Shown piece after piece: positions 49,271 to 57,572 of a stretch of DNA of 64,000 nt. The notes under the pieces were generated by a model. The model searched no databases and was not told the DNA's origin. It saw only the letters and a program-made list of their open reading frames with translations. Position numbers and translations under genes: made by a program. Position 1 is the stretch's first letter. Every line of letters begins with the position of its first letter. Source of the stretch: Halopseudomonas sabulinigri (GTDB lineage Bacteria; Pseudomonadota; Gammaproteobacteria; Pseudomonadales; Pseudomonadaceae); contig DRHT01000049.1 of assembly GCA_011053055.1 (NCBI GenBank), positions 124,001 through 188,000 on the forward strand. Direction: 5' to 3'.

Positions 49271-50365
49271 CTAGTCGCGCAGGCGCCGTGTCGGCTCGGC
49301 ATCATCAAAGAGATTCAAGCGTCGCGGCGGCTGCGGTGTGGCCGAGGGCTCCTGCTCAGGAGCTTCTGCCGGCACCGCATCTTCAAGCACCGATTCAAAC
49401 TCTATTGGCGAGCTAAGCTCTGCTTCTGGCAAAAGCTCGGGGGCTTGTTCAGGGGATGACTCGGGCGCTTGCTCGGACGCCTGCTCCAATACCCGCTCCA
49501 TTGCAGCCGCTGCTTGCGGCTCAGTTTCGGCGGACTCTCGCAACTGCGTTTCCGCCTGATGGTTCAGCACCACAATGTCAATTCTGCGATTGGTAGCACT
49601 GAGCGGATCTGCGCGATCAAACAGCGCCGAATCAGCATAGCCCACCACTCGGGCCACTTGCGGTTCCGGATAGCCAGCGACCAAGAGAGTACGCCGCGCA
49701 GCGTTGGCTCGATCGGATGACAACTCCCAATTACCGTAACCACGACGCCCACGAAAGGGCTCAGAGTCCGTATGACCGCTGATGCTGATTTTTTTCGGGA
49801 CCTTGGCAATGGTGTCACTCAGCGCCAGCAAAATCTCTTCGAAGTAGGGCTGCAGCTCGGCGCTACCACTGGCAAACATCGGTCGGTTTTCGGCATCAAC
49901 TATCTGGATGCGCAGACCATCCTGGGTGATTTCAATCAGAATTTGATCTTTAAAGCGCTGTAACACCGGCTCTTCGTCTATCTGGTTTTGCAGTTCCTGC
50001 AGCAGCATCTCTAGCTCAAATTGCTCTGCCTGAGCCGCCACATCTTTGGCGGTGGCCTCATCCAACATATTTTCGTCCTGCGGGTCTTGCTCTTTGTTCA
50101 GGGTGCGCTCAGGCGACACTTGAGGTGAGCCACCCAGGTCAATTGGGTAAGGACTGCCACCTTCAGAGAAACCCACGGGATCGTTGAAATAACCTGAGAT
50201 GTCGCGCAGCTGCTCCGGCGTAGCAACCGTAATCAGCCACATGACCAGAAAAAACGCCATCATCGCCACCGCAAAGTCAGCAAAGGCAATCTTCCAGGAG
50301 CCACCATGATGGCCCGCAGCTTTACGCGAGATGCGCTTTACGATGATCGGCTGATTGTTATCCAT
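49271..50365 (-). CDS. motB: Flagellar stator protein MotB
   Basis: Stator subunit that anchors the H+-driven flagellar motor to peptidoglycan. The 364-residue protein has one transmembrane helix (about 27-48) beginning FADFAVAMMAFFLVMWL, whose Asp is the proton-carrying residue, and a plug segment. The C-terminal OmpA-like peptidoglycan-binding domain has SGHTDSEPFRG and SSDRANAARR (about 195-225). The last 90 residues are a low-complexity Glu/Pro/Ala/Ser tail with QAPE/EQAP repeats, longer than in E. coli MotB. It starts three bases after the motA stop. Confidence 0.95.
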   Translation of the reverse strand: MDNNQPIIVKRISRKAAGHHGGSWKIAFADFAVAMMAFFLVMWLITVATPEQLRDISGYFNDPVGFSEGGSPYPIDLGGSPQVSPERTLNKEQDPQDENMLDEATAKDVAAQAEQFELEMLLQELQNQIDEEPVLQRFKDQILIEITQDGLRIQIVDAENRPMFASGSAELQPYFEEILLALSDTIAKVPKKISISGHTDSEPFRGRRGYGNWELSSDRANAARRTLLVAGYPEPQVARVVGYADSALFDRADPLSATNRRIDIVVLNHQAETQLRESAETEPQAAAAMERVLEQASEQAPESSPEQAPELLPEAELSSPIEFESVLEDAVPAEAPEQEPSATPQPPRRLNLFDDAEPTRRLRD

Positions 50366-50368
50366 TTA

Positions 50369-51223
50369 TCAGCGGCCTTTGACCGACTCTTCCAACTCCA
50401 GAAAGCTGGGCCGGTGTTCCGGCAGCAGCGACTTACGGCCAAACTCCACCGCTAGCGCTGGCGGCAATCCCTGAGCGCTAGCCACCAACGACATCTTGAT
50501 CGCTTCGTATGTATTGGCTTCTTCATGCGCCTCATGCTCCATAGCACTGGCGAACGGGCCGACGAAACCGTATGCCGCGAGAATACCCAAGAAGGTGCCG
50601 ACCAATGCGGTTGCGACTTTCTCACCGATTTCGGACTTTTCTGCATCACCCAGAATACCCATGGTGATCACGATACCCAGCACCGCTGCGACAATACCAA
50701 AACCGGGTAACGCATCAGACACCCGAGTAGCGGCATGGGAGGGCTCGAGCAACTCTTCAGTCAAGCTGGAAATCTCCACATCGAACAAGGCCTCCAGCTC
50801 ATGCGGCGCCATGTTGCCGGTGGACATAATGCGCAGGTAATCGCAGATGAACTCGGTCATGTGCTTGTCTTTTAGGATCGCCGGATACTTGCTAAAAATC
50901 GGACTTTCCAACGGCTCTTCAATATCTACCTCAATAGACATCATGCCTTCGCGCCTGCTCTTGTTCAGTACCTCATACAGCAACCCCAGCACATCGAGGT
51001 AGTAGGCCTTACTGAACTTATGGCCAAACATGATCGCCGGGCCTGCTGCCAGCGTCTTTTTAACCACTGCACCACTATTAGCTACCATAAAAGCACCGAA
51101 GGCAGCGCCACCGATAATCAATATTTCAAACGGGTGCCAGAGCGCGCCAATATGGCCGCCGGACGCAAGAAAACCGCCGAGCACAGAACCGATAACAACA
51201 AGAAAACCAGCGATTTTCAGCAT
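50369..51223 (-). CDS. motA: Flagellar motor stator protein MotA
   Basis: Proton-channel and torque-generating half of the MotAB stator. The 284-residue length is typical. It has four transmembrane helices (about 2-22, 33-50, 170-192, 203-223), a large cytoplasmic loop between the second and third with charged residues that contact FliG, and the MotA motif region around ALPGFGIVAAVLGIVITMG. The gene is transcribed divergently from the HDOD gene; an inverted repeat sits at 51251-51269, and no sigma-28 box is recognisable. Confidence 0.96.
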   Translation of the reverse strand: MLKIAGFLVVIGSVLGGFLASGGHIGALWHPFEILIIGGAAFGAFMVANSGAVVKKTLAAGPAIMFGHKFSKAYYLDVLGLLYEVLNKSRREGMMSIEVDIEEPLESPIFSKYPAILKDKHMTEFICDYLRIMSTGNMAPHELEALFDVEISSLTEELLEPSHAATRVSDALPGFGIVAAVLGIVITMGILGDAEKSEIGEKVATALVGTFLGILAAYGFVGPFASAMEHEAHEEANTYEAIKMSLVASAQGLPPALAVEFGRKSLLPEHRPSFLELEESVKGR

Positions 51224-51250
51224 AAATCAGAATATCCCGATATAGCAGGA

Positions 51251-51269
51251 TGCATACACGTGGTATGCA
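51251..51269. promoter_or_regulatory. Inverted repeat in the motA/HDOD divergent region
   Basis: Perfect seven-base arms TGCATAC and GTATGCA with spacer ACGTG, 28 bases upstream of the motA start. Its size suits an operator for a dimeric regulator. The regulator is unknown. Confidence 0.4.
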
Positions 51270-51335
51270 AGGGCGGCAAACCACCGCAGTTCGAGTTATA
51301 GTCGCGCAAACGACAAGTATAAAGCCGCGAGCCCT

Positions 51336-52919
51336 ATGAGCACAGCCCAGCCTCACCGTAACGGTAGTACAGACATTATCGGCAGCCTGCGCGAGAAGCT
51401 GAATGCCACGGTACTGCCAATCACCCCGGCCCAGCGCGAGCGCCTGCTGCTGCAGCTCGACAGTGATATGTTAAGCCTGAACGAGCTAACTCAAGAAATA
51501 ATGAGCGTGCCGGTGGCAGCGTTACATGTGTGTCGCGCCGCAGGCGATGCCGCGCGCAATAAAGATGTCGACATTCTTACTCTGGAGCAGGCTTGCGGCC
51601 TACTTGGCACCCAGCGTCTTGGCACCTTACTTGGCAACATCCCGGTGGTCGAAGCAGACCGACTCCCCAAGGCGTATCTACAATTGCTGAGTATCAGCGA
51701 ACACGCTGTCAGCCAGGCGCAGGGGCTGTTCTCGCACCGTATAGCCCGTCTGTGGCATGAAATGTCGTTGGCAACCTTGCTGTTTCTCTCACCACTCTGG
51801 GCTCTGACCTACATAAAGCCCCACATTTTCGAGCAATGGGATCAATTGAACCGCGGCGTTCTGCCCGAAAATGTCAGCAAAAAACAAATTGCTGAAACCA
51901 CCTCCATGGGATTTCTGCTGGTTCAGCAGGTCGCTCAGGATTGGTGGCTGCCACCTTGGATACTGCAGGGCTATCGCTCTCTGAACACCAGCCGCCGCAC
52001 CATGGTCAAGGCTCTACATATAGCGCGCAACGCGAGCAATCCGCAGGATCAACAAGCTCGACTAGATGCTGACCGCGACCTATATCGCTGGCTTACCCAA
52101 CCGGCTAATAGCCTGCTGATGGCAAGCGGCATAGCATTGGGCTCACATCACAGTTGGTACGCGATCCATACCCTACGCTGGCAACAACTCAGCGCTCTCT
52201 ATCTGGGTTGCAGCGTTGCAGATGTGCAGCGTATCAACCATGAGAGCGCTGCCGCCAGCGCGCGCATCCAGCACCAACTGACCCCCGGGCAGCCTTGGCT
52301 CCCCGCATCATCGCTAGCCTGGCCTGCAGATTATTCGCCCACCACAACAGAGCCGGCCGCCAAGACTGCCAGCAAACCTTTCACCCCTATTCCGCCGGCG
52401 CCCATTCGTCCCGAGCGTTGGCGCCAGCTTTGTTTAATGCTGAGCACCCAACCAAGCCCCTTCACTACCCTACCGGAGCTACTGGATTGCGCACTCAAAG
52501 CTATGCATGATGGGCTTGGTTCGCAGCAATGCTGGATCGCGCTATTCAACGGCAAGGCACAACAATTAGTAGTGAGCGCTGCCTTGGGCTTTGAGTCTGG
52601 CCAGCGACTCATAGGGACTAAGCTAGGCAACCCGCGCGGTTCTGCTTGGGGTAACTGGCTCATCAGTGAGTCCTGTCATCATCTCAACACTGAACGGGTA
52701 ACTAGCCTGGGGCCACTGCTACCGGGCTCACTGAAAACCATCGCACCTGATAGCGCATTCGAACTGGTACCTATCATCCACAATAATCAGGTGCTTGGCC
52801 TGCTATTTGTTTGCAATCCAGGCAACCAGCAGTTGATTGATCAGCAGCGTCAAAAAGCCTTGGTCAAAACTGCCTCCTGCGCCCTCAAAGGGCTGCTTAA
52901 TTTTAAGCAACGCAGCTAG
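51336..52919 (+). CDS. HDOD domain protein with C-terminal GAF-like region
   Basis: A 527-residue soluble protein of unknown function. The N-terminal half (about 20-250) is HDOD-like (LTQEIMSVPVAALHVCRAAGDAARN, then the helical region including ISEHAVSQAQGLFSHRIARLWHE). The C-terminal part (about 365-525) looks like a GAF sensor domain (LGSQQCWIALFNGKAQQLVV, ending with a helix). A Pro/Ala/Thr-rich linker separates them (about 330-365). HDOD proteins lack catalytic HD residues and often act in signalling. It lies between motA (divergent) and the rhodanese gene, as in P. aeruginosa. No ligand can be named. Confidence 0.75.
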   Translation: MSTAQPHRNGSTDIIGSLREKLNATVLPITPAQRERLLLQLDSDMLSLNELTQEIMSVPVAALHVCRAAGDAARNKDVDILTLEQACGLLGTQRLGTLLGNIPVVEADRLPKAYLQLLSISEHAVSQAQGLFSHRIARLWHEMSLATLLFLSPLWALTYIKPHIFEQWDQLNRGVLPENVSKKQIAETTSMGFLLVQQVAQDWWLPPWILQGYRSLNTSRRTMVKALHIARNASNPQDQQARLDADRDLYRWLTQPANSLLMASGIALGSHHSWYAIHTLRWQQLSALYLGCSVADVQRINHESAAASARIQHQLTPGQPWLPASSLAWPADYSPTTTEPAAKTASKPFTPIPPAPIRPERWRQLCLMLSTQPSPFTTLPELLDCALKAMHDGLGSQQCWIALFNGKAQQLVVSAALGFESGQRLIGTKLGNPRGSAWGNWLISESCHHLNTERVTSLGPLLPGSLKTIAPDSAFELVPIIHNNQVLGLLFVCNPGNQQLIDQQRQKALVKTASCALKGLLNFKQRS

Positions 52920-53035
52920 GGCTATATGGCACTTGGCGGCAATCCGTTAATAGACCCCGAACGGCAATCCGCTACAATACGCGCACTGGGCCCAGCCCTT
53001 GCCGCGAACCCCATTTGTCCGGAGAGGCGTCACAC

Positions 53036-53845
53036 ATGACGATTACCCATCTGCCTTTACTCATTGAGCCAGAGGCGCTCGAACTGCCCGTCGATCAGCA
53101 ACACTATCGACTGGTAGACCTGAGCAGCACCGAACAATACCTAACTGGTCATATCCCAGGTGCCGTGCACATTGCCCCCACACGGACCGCGGCGCCAGCG
53201 CCGCGCCCAGGCCTACTGCCATCGGAGGCGCAGCTGCACAGTATGTTCTCCGAGCTGGGGCATCACGATGAACTGCATTACATTGTTTACGATGACGAAG
53301 GGGGCGGCTGGGCAGGCCGCTTTATCTGGCTGCTAGACAGCATAGGCCATCCGCATTACAGCTATATCAATGGCGGCCTGAAAGCCTGGCAACAAGCCGG
53401 CATGGAGCTTGAAAAAGAGCAAAACAAGGCATTACCTAGCCAACCGAAATTGTCGTTTAATAACCACCACACAATTGATCTCGATAGCCTCCAGGCTGAT
53501 CTCAATAATCCGCAGCAAGTAATTTGGGATGCACGCTCGCCACAGGAGTTCTTCGGCACGAAAGTAGTGGCTACCAAGGGTGGGCACATCCCCGGAGCGG
53601 TCAACTTTGAGTGGACCGCCGGCATGGACTCTAAACGCGGGTTGCGATTACGCAGCGACCTTGCAGAACAGCTGCGCGCACTGGGTATCACGCCCGACAA
53701 GACAATTGTCACCCACTGCCAGACTCACCACCGTTCCGGCTTCACCTATCTGGCCGCCAAGGTGCTTGGCTATCCCAACGTAAAAGCCTATGCCGGATCC
53801 TGGTCCGAATGGGGCAACCATCCAGACACACCCGTCGAACTTTGA
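53036..53845 (+). CDS. rhdA: Thiosulfate/3-mercaptopyruvate sulfurtransferase (rhodanese)
   Basis: Transfers sulfane sulfur from thiosulfate or 3-mercaptopyruvate to an acceptor such as cyanide. The 269 residues form two rhodanese domains, an inactive N-terminal one (about 15-130) and an active C-terminal one with the persulfide cysteine C228 in the loop HCQTHHRSG. That loop is the form seen in Azotobacter RhdA. I chose the ATG at 53036, seven bases after a GGAGAGG ribosome site; the upstream in-frame start at 53015 adds seven residues. It precedes psd by nine bases, so the two are likely co-transcribed. Confidence 0.93.
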   Translation: MTITHLPLLIEPEALELPVDQQHYRLVDLSSTEQYLTGHIPGAVHIAPTRTAAPAPRPGLLPSEAQLHSMFSELGHHDELHYIVYDDEGGGWAGRFIWLLDSIGHPHYSYINGGLKAWQQAGMELEKEQNKALPSQPKLSFNNHHTIDLDSLQADLNNPQQVIWDARSPQEFFGTKVVATKGGHIPGAVNFEWTAGMDSKRGLRLRSDLAEQLRALGITPDKTIVTHCQTHHRSGFTYLAAKVLGYPNVKAYAGSWSEWGNHPDTPVEL

Positions 53846-53854
53846 GGAGCTTTC

Positions 53855-54706
53855 ATGCCCGCGCGCTTATTCATCTTGATGCAGTACTTGCTTCCCCATC
53901 ACCTGCTATCTCGTCTAGCCGGCTGTTTGGCTAACTGCACTTGGCCTTGGGTAAAAAACCCGTTCATCAATTGGTTTGTTGGCCACTATAAAGTAGACAT
54001 GAGCTTGGCGCTGGAAGAGAACCCAACCGCCTACGCTAGCTTCAATGCGTTTTTTACCCGCGCCCTGAAAGCCGATGCTCGCCCATTAGACACCGCCGAG
54101 AAAGGCATACTGTGCCCTGCAGACGGCACCATCAGTCAATTGGGCAAGATCGAGCATGGCCGGATTTTTCAGGCCAAGGGCCACAGTTTCAGTGTGACCG
54201 AATTGCTCGGCGGCAACGTAGCCCATGCAGCGGCATTCCAAGGCGGCGAGTTTGCCACTGTTTACCTATCACCAAGTGATTACCACCGGGTACACATGCC
54301 CTTCTCTGGCACCTTGACCGAAATGGTCTACGTGCCAGGCAGGCTGTTCTCGGTCAACCAGACCACGGCCGAGAACGTGCCAGAGCTATTTGCCCGCAAT
54401 GAGCGCGTAGTCTGTTTGTTTGAAACGGAAGTGGGCCCCATGGCTGTAGTGTTAGTCGGCGCCATGATCGTTGCCTCGGTGGAAACAGTATGGGCTGGAC
54501 TGGTTGCACCGCCCAGCCGGCAGCTACGTACAACGGGATACGGTCAAGCCGCACCGAGCCTGGCCAAGGGCGAGGAAATGGGCCGCTTCAAACTAGGTTC
54601 AACCGCCGTAGTGCTATTCGGACCCGACGTAGCCAACTGGCATGCTGACCTTAAAGCCGGTAGCACTGTCCGCATGGGCGAACTACTCGGCACCGCGCAG
54701 GCCTAG
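53855..54706 (+). CDS. psd: Phosphatidylserine decarboxylase
   Basis: Makes phosphatidylethanolamine at the inner membrane. The 283-residue proenzyme cuts itself between Gly248 and Ser249 in the LGST motif, and the serine becomes the pyruvoyl group. The conserved [13 protein letters not shown] (about 132-144) with its catalytic His, and [10 protein letters not shown] (about 160-169), are present. The ribosome site GAGGAG lies just upstream. It is the downstream partner of rhdA and convergent with epmA, with 14 bases between stops. Confidence 0.97.
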   Translation: MPARLFILMQYLLPHHLLSRLAGCLANCTWPWVKNPFINWFVGHYKVDMSLALEENPTAYASFNAFFTRALKADARPLDTAEKGILCPADGTISQLGKIEHGRIFQAKGHSFSVTELLGGNVAHAAAFQGGEFATVYLSPSDYHRVHMPFSGTLTEMVYVPGRLFSVNQTTAENVPELFARNERVVCLFETEVGPMAVVLVGAMIVASVETVWAGLVAPPSRQLRTTGYGQAAPSLAKGEEMGRFKLGSTAVVLFGPDVANWHADLKAGSTVRMGELLGTAQA

Positions 54707-54720
54707 GACCTGCTGCGGCA

Positions 54721-55683
54721 TTAGGCTCGCGCCAGATCGAAAGCAATCACCTGATCAATCCGACTGGCGCCAAGCGCCAGCATGACCAGACGATCCACCC
54801 CCAGCGCCACGCCAGCGCACTCAGGCAAACCCGACTGCAGCGCCGCCAGCAATGGCTGGTCCAGCGGGAGTTCGGGATAACCCAGCGCACGGCGCTGCAG
54901 CTGGTCTGCAGCAAAGCGCCGCGCCTGTTCTTGGGCATCGGTCAGTTCAAAGTAGCCATTCGCCAACTCCATACCTGCGACAAACAACTCGAAACGCGCA
55001 GCGCTCTCCACTCGATCATCATTTACCACGATGCGCGCCAGTGCGGCCTGCGATGCTGGGAAGGCATAAACCATAGTCGGCTCGAGCAATTTAGGCTCCA
55101 CGCAGTGCGAGAACAACAGATTAAGCCAACCATCGCGCAGCAGCTCGCCGCTGAAGCCGCAGCGCTCACTGGCAAGAGCCTGTAGCTGCTGGTCAGTGCA
55201 ACTGTGAATATCCAGTCCAGTGTGTTCGGCAAAAATCGCGGCATAGCTAACTCGTCGAGCCGGGTTAGAGCCCAGTACCAGCCCTACCAGCGCATCCACT
55301 TCATCCATCAAGCGGTGATGATCAAAGCCGGGGCGATACCACTCCAACATGCTGAACTCGGGGTTGTGCCTACCGCCAACCTCGCCGTTACGATACACCT
55401 TGCACAGCTGCCAGATCGCACCACTGCCGGCTGCCAGCAAGCGTTTCATTGGATATTCCGGCGAGGTATGTAGGTAGAGGCGCTGCGCTGTGCCTCCACC
55501 TTCCGGCACATAGTCAGTAGAAAACGGAAACAGATGTGGATCACTAACCGCTGCGGCAGACAAACTAGGCGTATCAACCTCCAGGACGTCACGCTCGGCA
55601 AAGAACCCTCGGATATGATTGATAATCTCAGCGCGACGGCGCAACGCCGCAATTGAAGCACTGGGCTTCCAGTCAACAGTCAT
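54721..55683 (-). CDS. epmA: EF-P lysine ligase EpmA
   Basis: Lysyl-tRNA-synthetase-like enzyme (PoxA/GenX) that joins beta-lysine to a conserved lysine of EF-P. The 320-residue protein is a class II catalytic core without an anticodon-binding domain. Motifs are motif 2 CKVYRNGEVGGRHNPEFSMLEWY (about 97-119) and motif 3 GVALGVDRLVMLALG (about 296-310). I chose the ATG at 55683, after a GGAGA ribosome site; an upstream in-frame start is at 55704. The efp gene lies just upstream on the same strand, separated by a terminator. Symbol set by family and by the adjacent efp and epmB. Confidence 0.95.
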   Translation of the reverse strand: MTVDWKPSASIAALRRRAEIINHIRGFFAERDVLEVDTPSLSAAAVSDPHLFPFSTDYVPEGGGTAQRLYLHTSPEYPMKRLLAAGSGAIWQLCKVYRNGEVGGRHNPEFSMLEWYRPGFDHHRLMDEVDALVGLVLGSNPARRVSYAAIFAEHTGLDIHSCTDQQLQALASERCGFSGELLRDGWLNLLFSHCVEPKLLEPTMVYAFPASQAALARIVVNDDRVESAARFELFVAGMELANGYFELTDAQEQARRFAADQLQRRALGYPELPLDQPLLAALQSGLPECAGVALGVDRLVMLALGASRIDQVIAFDLARA

Positions 55684-55703
55684 GAAGAGTCTCCGATCAG
55701 ACA

Positions 55704-55734
55704 CAAAAAAACCGGAGCCAGGCTCCGGTTTTTT
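55704..55734 (-). terminator. Rho-independent terminator after efp
   Basis: AAAACCGGAGCC-AG-GCTCCGGTTTT: perfect arms flanked by T/A runs on both sides, 16 bases after the efp stop and overlapping the upstream start option of epmA. Confidence 0.9.
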
Positions 55735-55749
55735 GATACAGGCAATAGG

Positions 55750-56316
55750 TCAGGCGCGGCCAACATACTCGGCAGAACGTGTATCAACCTTGAGCACATC
55801 ACCGGTATTAATGAACAACGGAACCTTAACTACCGCACCGGTAACCAATTTGGCGGGCTTGGTACCGCCGCCTGAAGTATCACCGCGCACACCTGGATCG
55901 GTTTCCACTACTTCTAATTCCACGAAGTTAGGTGGGCTAACAGCAATCGGGGCGCCATTGAACAGGGTTACCTGGTAAATGACTTGCTCTTTCATCCAGT
56001 TCAGGCAATCGCTTACCGCTTTCTCATCAGCGCCAACCTGCTCAAAAGAGCCATCGGTCGCCATGAAGTGCCAGAACTCACCGTCGGCGTAGAGGTATTC
56101 CATTTCACGGTCCATCACGTCCGCGCCTTCCAGCGAATCGCCAGACTTAAAAGTACGCTCGTTAACACGACCATTCTTCAAGTTGCGCACCTTAACGCGG
56201 TTGAACGCCTGACCCTTGCCTGGCTTGACGTATTCGTTTTCCAGGATGGAACAAGGGTCGCCGTCGAGCATCACCTTAAGACCCGGTTTGAATTCATTGG
56301 TAGAATAATTGGCCAT
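55750..56316 (-). CDS. efp: Elongation factor P
   Basis: Rescues ribosomes stalled at polyproline stretches. The 188-residue protein ([17 protein letters not shown]-) has the three-domain EF-P fold. The modification loop at the tip of domain I reads VKPGKGQAF with Lys at position 34, the residue that EpmA modifies in E. coli. P. aeruginosa EF-P instead has Arg32 modified with rhamnose by EarP. I chose the ATG at 56316; a longer frame from 56490 would run across the epmB start region. epmA follows and epmB is divergent, so factor and modification enzymes are clustered. Confidence 0.97.
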   Translation of the reverse strand: MANYSTNEFKPGLKVMLDGDPCSILENEYVKPGKGQAFNRVKVRNLKNGRVNERTFKSGDSLEGADVMDREMEYLYADGEFWHFMATDGSFEQVGADEKAVSDCLNWMKEQVIYQVTLFNGAPIAVSPPNFVELEVVETDPGVRGDTSGGGTKPAKLVTGAVVKVPLFINTGDVLKVDTRSAEYVGRA

Positions 56317-56343
56317 ACAGACATTCCCACTTTCAATTAAACG

Positions 56344-56371
56344 GATAATCCGACAACGCGCCGTTCTGACA
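56344..56371 (-). promoter_or_regulatory. Possible efp promoter
   Basis: On the minus strand TTGTCA, a 16-base spacer and GATTAT. The -10 is imperfect. Overlapping palindrome CGGATAATCCG (56341-56351). Confidence 0.35.
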
Positions 56372-56425
56372 ACAGTTGAAGGCAGCCAGTCGGATACCCT
56401 GACACCCATGCGCGGAAAAACCCTA

Positions 56426-57451
56426 ATGATACATGGTTCTTCAGTCCCTGTTGAGTCTGCCAGCTGGCAAAATCTGCTGGCCAGCAGCATTACCGACCCA
56501 AGGGTGTTGCTGACGCGGTTGCAGCTCGACAGCAGTTTACTCGAGGGCGCCCTGGCAGCTGACCGGGAGTTTGCGCTACGCGTCCCGGAGCCCTACCTGC
56601 AGCGCATGCAGCCAGGCGACCCCAACGACCCACTGCTACGTCAAGTGCTGCCGCTCGGCGAAGAGCTCAACGAGCAGCCAGGCTATGTAGCCGACCCCCT
56701 TGGCGAGCAACAAAGCAACACGCGGCCCGGCATTATTCACAAATATCATGGCCGTCTTCTATTAGTGGTTACCGCAGGCTGCGCGATCAACTGCCGCTAT
56801 TGTTTCCGCCGTCACTTTCCCTATGCTGACAACAACCTGAGCACCGCCGAGTGGGAACAGGCGCTAGACTACATTCGCCAGGACAGCTCAATCAACGAGG
56901 TCATCTACAGCGGCGGCGACCCTTTGGCTGCCAACGACCGGCGCCTCGCCTGGCTGACTCGCCAGATCGCCGATATCCCCCACATAAAACGGCTGCGGGT
57001 GCACACTCGCTTGCCCGTAGTGATTCCTCAGCGGGTAACCGACGAGTTGATCGACGCTCTTTGCGGCACACGTCTTCCGGTAACCATGGTATTGCACTGC
57101 AATCATGCCAATGAAGTTGATGCCCAGATGCTGGGCGCCATTGCCCGCTTGCGGCGGGCGAACATCACCCTGCTCAATCAGGCCGTTCTACTGCGCGGCG
57201 TCAACGACAGGCTTGAGGCACAAATAGCCCTCAGCGAGGCACTAGGCGACAATGGCGTATTGCCCTATTATCTACACTTGCTTGACCATGTCAGAGGCGC
57301 GAGCCACTTTCATTGCTCGGACAGCGAAGGCCAGCAGTTGATTGGCCAGTTGCTGACGCGACTGCCTGGATACTTGGTGCCGCGATTGGTGAAAGAAGTT
57401 GCCGGCGAGCTCGGGAAGGTCCCGATTCATGTCGACTTGGTCAACCCGTGA
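56426..57451 (+). CDS. epmB: EF-P (R)-beta-lysine synthesis enzyme EpmB
   Basis: Radical SAM lysine 2,3-aminomutase of the YjeK type that supplies (R)-beta-lysine to EpmA. The 341-residue length matches E. coli EpmB (342). Cluster ligands are Cys119, Cys123 and Cys126 (CAINCRYC), followed by [15 protein letters not shown], the [17 protein letters not shown] segment and PYYLHLLD are also conserved. I chose the ATG at 56426, with GGAA nine bases upstream; in-frame ATGs at 56408 and 56309 are alternatives. Divergent from efp. Confidence 0.93.
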   Translation: MIHGSSVPVESASWQNLLASSITDPRVLLTRLQLDSSLLEGALAADREFALRVPEPYLQRMQPGDPNDPLLRQVLPLGEELNEQPGYVADPLGEQQSNTRPGIIHKYHGRLLLVVTAGCAINCRYCFRRHFPYADNNLSTAEWEQALDYIRQDSSINEVIYSGGDPLAANDRRLAWLTRQIADIPHIKRLRVHTRLPVVIPQRVTDELIDALCGTRLPVTMVLHCNHANEVDAQMLGAIARLRRANITLLNQAVLLRGVNDRLEAQIALSEALGDNGVLPYYLHLLDHVRGASHFHCSDSEGQQLIGQLLTRLPGYLVPRLVKEVAGELGKVPIHVDLVNP

Positions 57452-57572
57452 ACAAACCAGAACACCGATAACAAGAGCGCTGCCAGGGCACTGTAATAGC
57501 CAGCGCCGCGGCTAGACAGAGCGTTTAGCCAGTTAGTGGCTAAGCTGCTACAGTGTCTTCAAGTAAGAAGAC

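Noticed and set aside
56316-56490. N-terminal extension of EF-P to 246 residues
   Set aside because: EF-P starts at MANYSTNEF in all relatives I know, and the extension would cover the epmB start region.
57525-57543. TTAGCCA-GTTAG-TGGCTAA hairpin before the DUF1631 gene
   Set aside because: No T-run follows and it lies 74 bases after epmB; too weak to call a terminator or an RNA element.
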